This document shows positions 1 to 5,253 of a stretch of 6,664 nt of DNA, piece after piece; position 1 is the stretch's first letter, and each line of letters opens with the position of its first letter. The stretch is from Bacteroidales bacterium. GTDB taxonomy: Bacteria; Bacteroidota; Bacteroidia; Bacteroidales; VadinHA17. The stretch lies in assembly GCA_016936695.1 (NCBI GenBank), contig JAFGXK010000235.1, forward strand, positions 1 through 6,664, in the 5' to 3' direction. The position numbers were made by a program, and so were the translations under genes. The notes under the pieces are model-generated. The model saw nothing but the letters and a program-made list of their open reading frames with translations, searched no databases and was not told where the DNA came from.

Positions 1-594
1 GGCGACATAATGCTGCATCTCGTGTTCTATGCTAAGATCGGTTCTGAGAAAAATCTTTTCTCAATGGCCGATGTCCTTGAAGGTATCAATGAAAAGCTCA
101 TATACAGGCATCCTCATGTGTTTGGGAAGGTTGAAGTTTCCGATGCTTCCGAGGTTGAAAGGAACTGGGAGCATCTCAAAATTACTGAAAATAACGGTTA
201 CAAGCCAGTCCTGTCAGGCGTACCTTCATCACTCCCTGCCATTGTAAAAGCCAACAGAATCCAGGAAAAAGTCAGGGGTGTTGGGTTCGACTGGGAAGAC
301 AGGACTCAGGTCTGGGATAAAGTACTCGAGGAGCTTTCTGAACTTAAGGTGGAGGCTGAGAACAAGGAACCGGAAAGGATAGAATCAGAACTCGGAGACC
401 TGCTTTTCTCGATAATCAATGCATCCCGGCTTTACGGCATCGATCCTGAAGCAGCCCTGGAAAAGACCAACAGAAAATTCATCCGTCGTTTCAACTACCT
501 CGAACAGGAAACAATGGTCAAGGGGAAATCGCTGCATGATATGAGTCTCGATGAAATGAATGAGATTTGGGAAGAAGCAAAAAAATACGACTGA
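1..594 (+). CDS. mazG: MazG, nucleoside triphosphate pyrophosphohydrolase (5' end missing)
   Basis: MazG hydrolyses NTPs and dNTPs to the monophosphate and pyrophosphate in the cytoplasm, clearing nucleotide pools. The frame is open from the first base. The first visible residues (GDIMLHLVFYA) match the ELGD-helix of the family's N-terminal repeat, so the ATG at 10 is internal and the true start lies upstream. The usual length is about 260-270 residues; 197 are visible, so roughly 65-70 are missing. Counting from visible codon 1, the linker RHPHVFG lies near 36-42 and the second, catalytic repeat near 104-165. That repeat has the Mg-binding motif EELSE (110-114) and ELGD (130-133), followed by the conserved NRKFIRRF segment. 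The C-terminal half is complete and all metal-binding acidic residues are present. It converges on the agmatinase-like gene with a 13-base gap. Family assignment is very secure; the exact substrate preference is not readable from sequence. Confidence 0.95.
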   Translation, partial: GDIMLHLVFYAKIGSEKNLFSMADVLEGINEKLIYRHPHVFGKVEVSDASEVERNWEHLKITENNGYKPVLSGVPSSLPAIVKANRIQEKVRGVGFDWEDRTQVWDKVLEELSELKVEAENKEPERIESELGDLLFSIINASRLYGIDPEAALEKTNRKFIRRFNYLEQETMVKGKSLHDMSLDEMNEIWEEAKKYD

Positions 595-609
595 ATGAGA
601 GTATTTTTT
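580..609. terminator. Candidate bidirectional terminator between convergent mazG and speB
   Basis: A perfect 9-base inverted repeat is seen: AAAAAATAC (580-588), a 12-base loop, then GTATTTTTT (601-609). It spans both stop codons. Read on either strand it gives an A-tract, a stem and a T-tract, the symmetrical layout expected of a shared terminator between convergent genes. The stem has only one G-C pair, so it is weak, and it may simply reflect A/T-rich gene ends. The structure is visible in the sequence; the function is inferred. Confidence 0.35.
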
Positions 610-1462
610 ACTTATTGCGGCGGGGCTGGCAGAACACGTAGCTGAGAAGCTGATGGATAATTCTTGCCGCAACGAAATCAGGAGCTTTGTTTGCTGGTGA
701 CGGACAGAGTTCCACCAGGTCAAAACCAACAATGTTTTTTCTTTCTGCCACCTCCTTCAGGAAATTCATCAATTCACTGTATTCCGGCCCCCCGGGCTCA
801 GGAGTACCCGTCGATGGCATGAGTGAAGGATCCAGAACATCAAGGTCAATTGTTATGTAGACATCTCCTGAAAGCAATTCAATTGCTTTCCCATATCCTG
901 ATTTGTCAAGGTAAAGCTTATGAGCAGGGAAAATTCTATCCCAATCGGCAAGCAGGGCCTCTTCCTTCGACATGCTCCTTATACCGACCTGAACAATGGG
1001 AGCGTATTCACGCATCCGGGCCATAGCACAGGCATGATTCAATCTGGAACCTTCATATTCAGGCCTCAGGTCTGAATGGGCGTCGAGCTGAAGTATGGAA
1101 AGGTCTCTGTAATGCTCTGCGAAGGCTTTTGCCGATCCTATACTCACAGTGTGGTTGCCTCCCACCACCACGGGAAACTTATCCTCACCTATCAGGAATG
1201 AAACCTTTCTGTATACGGCATCAACAAGTATTTCCGGTGACTCTTTTTCCAAAACCGGTTCAAGGGTATGAATACCATGAAGGTGAGCTTCAGAACCGGT
1301 CTCAATGTCGTAGAACTCAAGATTAACAGAGGCATCCATTACCGCATCCGGACCCTTGTCAGCACCCCTTATCCAGGTGCTCGTCTCATCATAGGGAACC
1401 GGGACTATGATTATTCCTGATCCGGAATAATCATAAACCACCTCATTGCCACCAAAATTCAT
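608..1462 (-). CDS. speB: Agmatinase/arginase (ureohydrolase) family enzyme, probable agmatinase
   Basis: This is a ureohydrolase using a binuclear manganese centre. The likely reaction is agmatine to putrescine plus urea, a step in polyamine synthesis. The 284-residue length is normal for the family. The metal-ligand set is intact: GGNH (H104), DAHSD (D127, H129, D131), and D206 and D208 in TIDLDVLDP. The following PSTGTPEPGG loop and the family glutamate in DLVEL (E251) are also present, as is the active-site-region histidine in NHACAMAR (H143). The start ATG is at 1462; no good Shine-Dalgarno site is seen. It lies 27 bases after the DUF5606 gene on the same strand, so co-transcription is likely. 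No arginine decarboxylase gene is visible, so agmatine as substrate is inferred from family resemblance. Arginase, guanidinobutyrase or another guanidino-hydrolase activity remains possible. The fold and chemistry are secure, the substrate moderately so. Confidence 0.85.
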   Translation of the reverse strand: MNFGGNEVVYDYSGSGIIIVPVPYDETSTWIRGADKGPDAVMDASVNLEFYDIETGSEAHLHGIHTLEPVLEKESPEILVDAVYRKVSFLIGEDKFPVVVGGNHTVSIGSAKAFAEHYRDLSILQLDAHSDLRPEYEGSRLNHACAMARMREYAPIVQVGIRSMSKEEALLADWDRIFPAHKLYLDKSGYGKAIELLSGDVYITIDLDVLDPSLMPSTGTPEPGGPEYSELMNFLKEVAERKNIVGFDLVELCPSPANKAPDFVAARIIHQLLSYVFCQPRRNK

Positions 1463-1489
1463 GGTTTCCAGTTTAATTCCCGTACCGGG

Positions 1490-1981
1490 CTATCCCTGCT
1501 TTGCTTTTGGGGAGCTCTTTTTCTTTTTGGGCGCTGCCTCAGCCAGCTTCTCTGCCTCCTCCGGCTTATCTTCCTTAACCTCTTCTTTTTCAGGCTCCTC
1601 TTTAACAAGCATATCCTTACCCTGAAGCAGATTATACCAGAGGATTATTTTCTTTATATCACTCAGATAAACCCTGTCCCTGGAATATTCGGGAATTACT
1701 TCCTCAAAATACCCTTTTAGCTTTTCCGCATCCGACCTGGCATCGATCGCTGGTCCGCCCGACTCCTTTTCAAATATCCTGTCAAACACCTTTCCAAGAG
1801 GAAGATCATCATTATCCGTAAAAACCGAAATATCCTCCAGAGAGCTTACTTTTGCCGAACTGAATGCACTGCTTCTTTTACCTGTCTCCATATGTTCAAC
1901 AATAATTGCATTCTTGCCCTGGGCAATGAATTTAAAAAGACCCGGTTCTCCTGAAATTGATAAAATATCCTTTAATACCAT
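1490..1981 (-). CDS. DUF5606 family protein with lysine-rich tail
   Basis: This is a 163-residue protein of unknown function. Its N-terminus (MVLKDILSISGEPGLFK) and the segment KVSSLEDISVFTDNDDLPL (about 44-62) fit the DUF5606 family known from Bacteroidota. Residues 1-65 look like a small beta-rich domain and about 84-122 are probably helical. From about 125 the chain is low complexity: first Glu/Lys-rich, then strongly basic (PKKKKSSPKAKQG), probably disordered. The reading frame extends further upstream to a TTG at 2002, but the ATG at 1981 places the conserved start at residue 1 and is preferred. No signal peptide or membrane segment is seen, so it is probably cytoplasmic. It sits 76 bases after the TerB-J gene and 27 before the agmatinase-like gene. 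A basic tail could contact nucleic acid or ribosomes, but that is speculation. Confidence 0.85.
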   Translation of the reverse strand: MVLKDILSISGEPGLFKFIAQGKNAIIVEHMETGKRSSAFSSAKVSSLEDISVFTDNDDLPLGKVFDRIFEKESGGPAIDARSDAEKLKGYFEEVIPEYSRDRVYLSDIKKIILWYNLLQGKDMLVKEEPEKEEVKEDKPEEAEKLAEAAPKKKKSSPKAKQG

Positions 1982-1999
1982 CTGGTTGAATTTTGTCAG

Positions 2000-2007
2000 C
2001 AAATTTA
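2000..2007 (-). promoter_or_regulatory. Candidate Bacteroidota -7 element for DUF5606 and speB
   Basis: On the minus strand the sequence reads TAAATTTG followed by C, a match to the Bacteroidota -7 consensus TAnnTTTG. It lies 18 bases upstream of the chosen DUF5606 start, leaving room for a short leader. A TTTG at 2020-2023 is too close (12-base spacer to its TTG) to be a standard -33 element and no other TTG is at proper distance. The promoter is therefore only half supported. Confidence 0.3.
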
Positions 2008-2011
2008 ATTC

Positions 2012-2042
2012 ATGTTCATCAAACCATATGCGGGATGAACAT
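2012..2042. repeat. 9-base inverted repeat with 13-base spacer before DUF5606
   Basis: ATGTTCATC (2012-2020) and GATGAACAT (2034-2042) are perfect reverse complements, with CATATG inside the spacer. On the plus strand a run of nine T (2042-2050) follows directly, so it resembles a terminator in that direction, although no plus-strand gene ends here. On the minus strand, the sense direction of the flanking genes, it is preceded by A-rich sequence and followed by GAATTAAATTTG. It could be an operator or leader hairpin upstream of DUF5606, or a terminator of antisense transcription. The structure is visible; the role is inferred. Confidence 0.5.
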
Positions 2043-2057
2043 TTTTTTTTATTTCCG

Positions 2058-2786
2058 TTACGAAATGTTTCTCTCCTTTTTTATTTTATTATATGCCTCA
2101 TTTACCTTTTTGAATTTCTCATCAGCCGTTTTTCTGAACTCTTCCCCGAGATGACTTACCTTGTCGGGATGGTAAAGCATTGCCATCCTCCTGTAAGCTT
2201 TCTTGACCTCATCGTCACTTGCATCGGGACTTATTTCCAGTATCTTGTATGCCGAATCGGTCTCAGGCACAAACATGTTCTTTATTGAGGCAAAATCGGA
2301 TGAGGAAATACCAAGATACCCGCTCATCTTCTCAATAGCTTCCACTTCGAGGGCATGTACATGGCCGTCGGCGCCTGATATGCCAAAAAGAAGGTGCAGA
2401 AGCTGAAGTCTGGAGGAATAGTCCATGTTTGAGGCAATCTGCAAGCAGACATCCCTCACCGGAATCTCCTGATTCAGAATATCCTTCAACGTAAGAATGG
2501 CTTCTCTTGCCGTCGACTGTCCGAACTGACGGATAAAAAACTGCTTTACATAGTCAAGCTCTGACTTTACAACCTTGTTGTCGGCTTTCATCATTGCGGC
2601 AACGAGCACCAGCAGACTCATCCCAAAGTCACCCCGGGCGGTGTTTTGCGGCGAACCGGTGTAAGTTGTGGTCTGGATAGTGGTGTTATCGACCATCGAT
2701 CCTATCATGAAACCAAGTACAGCCCCAAGAGGCCCTCCCATCACAAAACCCAGGCCCCCTCCTATCCATTTACCCAGTCGTCCCAT
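2058..2786 (-). CDS. DjlA-like membrane-anchored TerB plus J-domain co-chaperone
   Basis: The 242-residue protein has three parts. Residues about 5-32 are a glycine-rich hydrophobic segment (IGGGLGFVMGGPLGAVLG), resembling the glycine-zipper membrane anchor of DjlA. Residues about 53-172 are a helical TerB-like domain with the typical acidic helix starts (KADNKVVKSELDYV and GADGHVHALEVEAI). Residues 178-240 are a C-terminal J-domain with the essential HPD tripeptide at 206-208, basic helix II (KKAYRRMAMLYHPDK) and a helix III ending FKKVNEAYNKIKKE. By family knowledge the J-domain stimulates the ATPase of DnaK-type Hsp70, here probably at the inner membrane facing the cytoplasm. No Gly/Phe or zinc-finger region is present, so it is not DnaJ itself. 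The first 17 bases overlap the end of coaE, indicating translational coupling. Domain calls are strong; the client proteins are unknown. Confidence 0.87.
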   Translation of the reverse strand: MGRLGKWIGGGLGFVMGGPLGAVLGFMIGSMVDNTTIQTTTYTGSPQNTARGDFGMSLLVLVAAMMKADNKVVKSELDYVKQFFIRQFGQSTAREAILTLKDILNQEIPVRDVCLQIASNMDYSSRLQLLHLLFGISGADGHVHALEVEAIEKMSGYLGISSSDFASIKNMFVPETDSAYKILEISPDASDDEVKKAYRRMAMLYHPDKVSHLGEEFRKTADEKFKKVNEAYNKIKKERNIS

Positions 2787-3411
2787 TTCTCCCCCTGTTT
2801 ATCTTTTCGTACAGTTTAAGCATTTCCCCGTGAATCCCCAGTACAGCAGGGATTATCATGTCGTTCTCCGAATTGAATATAATAAAATCTGACCCTGGTA
2901 TTCGTGATTCATCATCAGCCTGATTCTTCATTCTTTCAATTATCTGTTCCCTTGTAAACCTGTTTCCTGCCACCAGCCTTCCGATTCTCTCCTCGTAGGG
3001 AGTGACAACTGTTGCTACCCTGTCCATCATCCTGAAGGCTCCGCTCTCAAACAGAATGGCGGCTTCCATGATTGAATAGGGCGATTTCTGGTTCTTCATC
3101 CACTCTTCAAATGAGTGGAAAACTGCAGGATGAACCACTGAGTTGACCTTTTGAAGCAGACTCCGGTCACTGAAAATAAGCCTGGCCATTTCGGACCGGT
3201 CGAGCCTGCCTCCGGGAAAAAGGTCCTTTCCGGCGATCGTACTTATCCTGTCCTGTAAAGCCCTGTCATTTTCCTGTATCCTCTTTGCCTCATCGTCGGC
3301 CGAAAACACAGGGATACCCAGTACTGCAAACACCTTGCATACAGTAGATTTTCCGCTGCCGATACCGCCGGTGATGCCAAGTTTTAGGCTATGACCCGGT
3401 GCCGCTTTCAT
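2770..3411 (-). CDS. coaE: Dephospho-CoA kinase
   Basis: CoaE phosphorylates the 3'-hydroxyl of the ribose of dephospho-CoA with ATP, the last step of coenzyme A synthesis, in the cytoplasm. The 213 residues are close to the usual length of about 200. The P-loop GGIGSGKS is at 15-22. SADDEAKR (about 37-44) is the conserved acidic motif after strand 2, carrying the family's catalytic aspartate. VVHPAVF, MEAAILFESG, the lid segment RLVAGNRFTREQIIERMKNQ and the final SDFIIFNSEN all follow in the standard order. The ATG at 3411 overlaps the stop of the YbbR-like gene as ATGA. Another methionine close to the P-loop is absent, so this start is well supported, with about eight extra residues before the first strand. 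Its 3' end overlaps the TerB-J gene by 17 bases. All key residues are present and the assignment is secure. Confidence 0.97.
   Translation of the reverse strand: MKAAPGHSLKLGITGGIGSGKSTVCKVFAVLGIPVFSADDEAKRIQENDRALQDRISTIAGKDLFPGGRLDRSEMARLIFSDRSLLQKVNSVVHPAVFHSFEEWMKNQKSPYSIMEAAILFESGAFRMMDRVATVVTPYEERIGRLVAGNRFTREQIIERMKNQADDESRIPGSDFIIFNSENDMIIPAVLGIHGEMLKLYEKINRGRNGTTG
2789..2796 (-). promoter_or_regulatory. Shine-Dalgarno-like site for the TerB-J gene
   Basis: On the minus strand AGGGGGAG precedes the ATG at 2786, with the G-run four bases from the start codon. It lies inside the 3' end of coaE, where it encodes part of an Arg-Gly-Arg stretch. Such sites are uncommon in Bacteroidota, and this one supports the overlapping start. 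A chance origin from coding sequence is possible. Confidence 0.5.
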
Positions 3412-4415
3412 TTCTCCTTCCTTTCTATAAGAAAATCCACCTTTGGAGGCGAGACTCTCATTGAGTTCACATAAGGAGGGATATTACGGAAATCCAGAGA
3501 TAACTTCTCTGCCGAATTCAAATCAGCTTTGGCCGCATCGAGGATCACCTCAAACGGGACCTGCTCAAATTTCGTGTAATCACCGATTGCAACAAGTCCT
3601 TTTACAGTTACAATATCAGGGAATATCCTGAGATTTATTGAATCAGGGCAATTGATTATCCTTACCGGAACCTTTACTTCTGCTTCTGTAAACTGCTCCA
3701 CAGAAACGGTTACAAGCACCTTCTTTTCCGAGAGAACGCATTTATCCGGAACTAAAAGTGACATACCCCTGGTGACCGACTCTCTTACCCCTCTCAGCTT
3801 CATGGGTTTTGTTCTCACTGCTTTAAGAGTGTCGAGTATTCGTTTGGGCCCTGTTATTTCAATAGTGTCAGGTTCGACATGATAGTTGCCCTTAACCAGG
3901 TATTGCTTTTCAGTGCTTACCTCTACATCGGGGGCAACGGTTATCTGTCGCTTGATAATCCTGTCAAAAGCAAAAAACAAAGTGTCGGGCTTAACCGAGG
4001 TGATATCGCATTCTGCTCTCAGCTGATTTCTGAGCTTAGGTATAAGCCCCGATGTGACAACATAGTAATCGAGGGCCCTGCTGTTGGGAACCCTGCGATA
4101 ATTGATTGATGATACATCAAGTACAACAGGCGACCTGTTTCCCGACATCTTCAACTTGAGTATCGAATAACCCGGCCCTTTCAGAAACAACTCGAGCCTC
4201 AGAGGAAGATCGTCTGCCAATACTCTTTCCTCGGGAAGATTGATATACCTTACCGGGTACCTGATGCTGTATTCAACCTCCTTCTCCAGAGAATTGAGGT
4301 ACCAGAACACAAAGGAAAGAAGCAGGAAAAAAACAAATATGACAACATCCCTGTCATTCCCACTTCCTTTTCTCCGGAATATGCCTCTGGTCAATATGGC
4401 TTTCAGCCAAAACAC
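3408..4415 (-). CDS. YbbR/CdaR-like membrane protein
   Basis: This is a 335-residue single-pass membrane protein. Basic residues (about 10-22) precede one hydrophobic segment (about 24-41, IFVFFLLLSFVFWYLNSL), and the rest is probably periplasmic. The periplasmic part is beta-rich and contains repeated YbbR-type units. The clearest is VEPDTIEITGP followed by ILDTLKAVRTKPMKLRGV (180-210); VKPDTLFF (141-148) and IFPDIVTVKG (264-273) start related units. In Firmicutes the relative CdaR regulates the diadenylate cyclase CdaA, but no cyclase gene is here, so that role should not be assumed. The start is uncertain: the frame is closed by TAA just upstream and its first candidate is GTG at 4415; a TTG at codon 8 is the next reasonable choice. 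It lies 21 bases after yajC and overlaps coaE by four bases. The family is well supported; the function in Bacteroidota is unknown to me. Confidence 0.88.
   Translation of the reverse strand: MFWLKAILTRGIFRRKGSGNDRDVVIFVFFLLLSFVFWYLNSLEKEVEYSIRYPVRYINLPEERVLADDLPLRLELFLKGPGYSILKLKMSGNRSPVVLDVSSINYRRVPNSRALDYYVVTSGLIPKLRNQLRAECDITSVKPDTLFFAFDRIIKRQITVAPDVEVSTEKQYLVKGNYHVEPDTIEITGPKRILDTLKAVRTKPMKLRGVRESVTRGMSLLVPDKCVLSEKKVLVTVSVEQFTEAEVKVPVRIINCPDSINLRIFPDIVTVKGLVAIGDYTKFEQVPFEVILDAAKADLNSAEKLSLDFRNIPPYVNSMRVSPPKVDFLIERKEK
3414..3425 (-). promoter_or_regulatory. Shine-Dalgarno-like purine run before coaE
   Basis: On the minus strand GAAAGGAAGGAG ends two bases before the coaE ATG, and the upstream AAAGGA part lies about seven bases from it. 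It falls in the last codons of the YbbR-like gene (a Glu/Arg/Lys tail), so the purine richness could be coding-driven. With the ATGA stop-start overlap it suggests coupled re-initiation. Confidence 0.5.
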
Positions 4416-4436
4416 TTATATAAGATGAAATGCCGG

Positions 4437-4766
4437 CTATACCTTGTCAGCAGTGGGATCCTGGATCAGGGCGCTCTTGTCGACCTTGAGTCTCAGATCA
4501 CCTCCTACTTCCAGCATTACGAAGTTGTCCTTAACTTCATATATCTTTCCATAGATACCGCCAGTAGTGATGACTTTGTCTCCCTTTTTAAGCGAGCTCC
4601 TGTAGTTGGAAAGTTCTTTCTGCTTCTTCATCTGAGGTCTGATCATGAAGAAATAGAATATTACAAATACCGCAAGCAGGGGAATGAAAGTTACAAGTGC
4701 ATTGCTTTGTCCGGCAGCTCCGCCTGCAGGCTGTCCCAGAAGAAGAATAAAAGATAAGTAGTTCAT
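4437..4766 (-). CDS. yajC: YajC, accessory subunit of the Sec translocase
   Basis: YajC is a small inner-membrane protein that associates with SecDF in the SecDF-YajC subcomplex assisting protein export. The 109 residues match the usual size. A Gly/Ala/Gln-rich N-terminus (about 11-22) precedes one transmembrane helix at 24-41, followed by the diagnostic MIRPQMKKQKE (41-51). Then comes the small cytoplasmic beta domain with LKKGDKVITTGGIYGKI (59-75). The ATG at 4766 is 37 bases after the DUF1573 stop, and no Shine-Dalgarno site is seen in the AT-rich leader. No secD or secF gene is in the window. The assignment is secure. Confidence 0.97.
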   Translation of the reverse strand: MNYLSFILLLGQPAGGAAGQSNALVTFIPLLAVFVIFYFFMIRPQMKKQKELSNYRSSLKKGDKVITTGGIYGKIYEVKDNFVMLEVGGDLRLKVDKSALIQDPTADKV

Positions 4767-4803
4767 TTCTTTTTGTAATTGGTGGTTTATTCTTGAATTA
4801 ATG

Positions 4804-5250
4804 TTATTTGCGTGATATTACCTCCGCAGTAATTTTAAGGATAACAACTTCGGTGGTGGAATTTGAACGAACCGATATTGTCTTGGTCTGTATGCCGCTT
4901 CTTCCGCCCGAATCAAATACTACCTCAAGGTTTCCTCCCTTCCCGGGAGGAATCGGCGATCTGTCGTACTTGGGAACAGTGCATCCGCATGATGTTGATG
5001 CCGATTTGATTACCAGTTTTCCCGGACCTTTGTTCTCGAATGAAAAAATATGAGCTACCTTTTCTCCCTCAGTAATTTTTCCGAAATCAAATTCATATTC
5101 CCTGAAAACCAGTTCAGCCACTTCTCCTTCAGCAATATCGTCTGTTTTAAGCCGAACGCCGTTGTCAACAGCTGAACCGCACCCCGACAGGAGCAATGTG
5201 AAAAATACAACAGGCATTATCAATTCAGTCCTTATCATACCCCAGATCAT
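4804..5250 (-). CDS. DUF1573 lipoprotein
   Basis: This is a 148-residue predicted lipoprotein with one DUF1573 domain, an Ig-like, ASH-type beta fold common in Bacteroidota. The signal peptide ends in a lipobox, LSGC, with the lipidated cysteine at residue 24. The domain spans about 47-146: EYEFDFGKITEGEKVAHIFSF, then NKGPGKLVI, the signature STSCGCTVPKY (C88 and C90) and PIPPGKGGNLEVVFDS. The biochemical role of DUF1573 is unknown; the envelope location is inferred from the lipobox. The outermost ATG at 5250 leaves a 3-base gap after nusB. ATG at 5238 gives a more typical 20-residue signal peptide, so either start is possible. Its placement between nusB and yajC suggests co-transcription rather than a known shared function. 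Confidence 0.9.
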   Translation of the reverse strand: MIWGMIRTELIMPVVFFTLLLSGCGSAVDNGVRLKTDDIAEGEVAELVFREYEFDFGKITEGEKVAHIFSFENKGPGKLVIKSASTSCGCTVPKYDRSPIPPGKGGNLEVVFDSGGRSGIQTKTISVRSNSTTEVVILKITAEVISRK

Positions 5251-5253
5251 GTG

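Noticed and set aside
385..732. A 115-codon minus-strand frame across the mazG/speB junction.
   Set aside because: It overlaps conserved coding sequence of both mazG and speB and resembles no family.
1474..1492. Short CCCG-GTA-CGGG inverted repeat at the DUF5606 stop.
   Set aside because: A four-base stem with no following T-run is too small to support a terminator, and it occurs by chance often.
1914..2288. A 124-codon open frame on the plus strand across the DUF5606/TerB-J gap.
   Set aside because: It overlaps two real minus-strand genes and its product is a low-complexity hydrophobic translation of their antisense.
4425..4757. A 110-codon open frame on the plus strand opposite yajC.
   Set aside because: It is the antisense shadow of yajC, whose TM segment and MIRPQ motif are unmistakable; the translated product has no recognisable feature.
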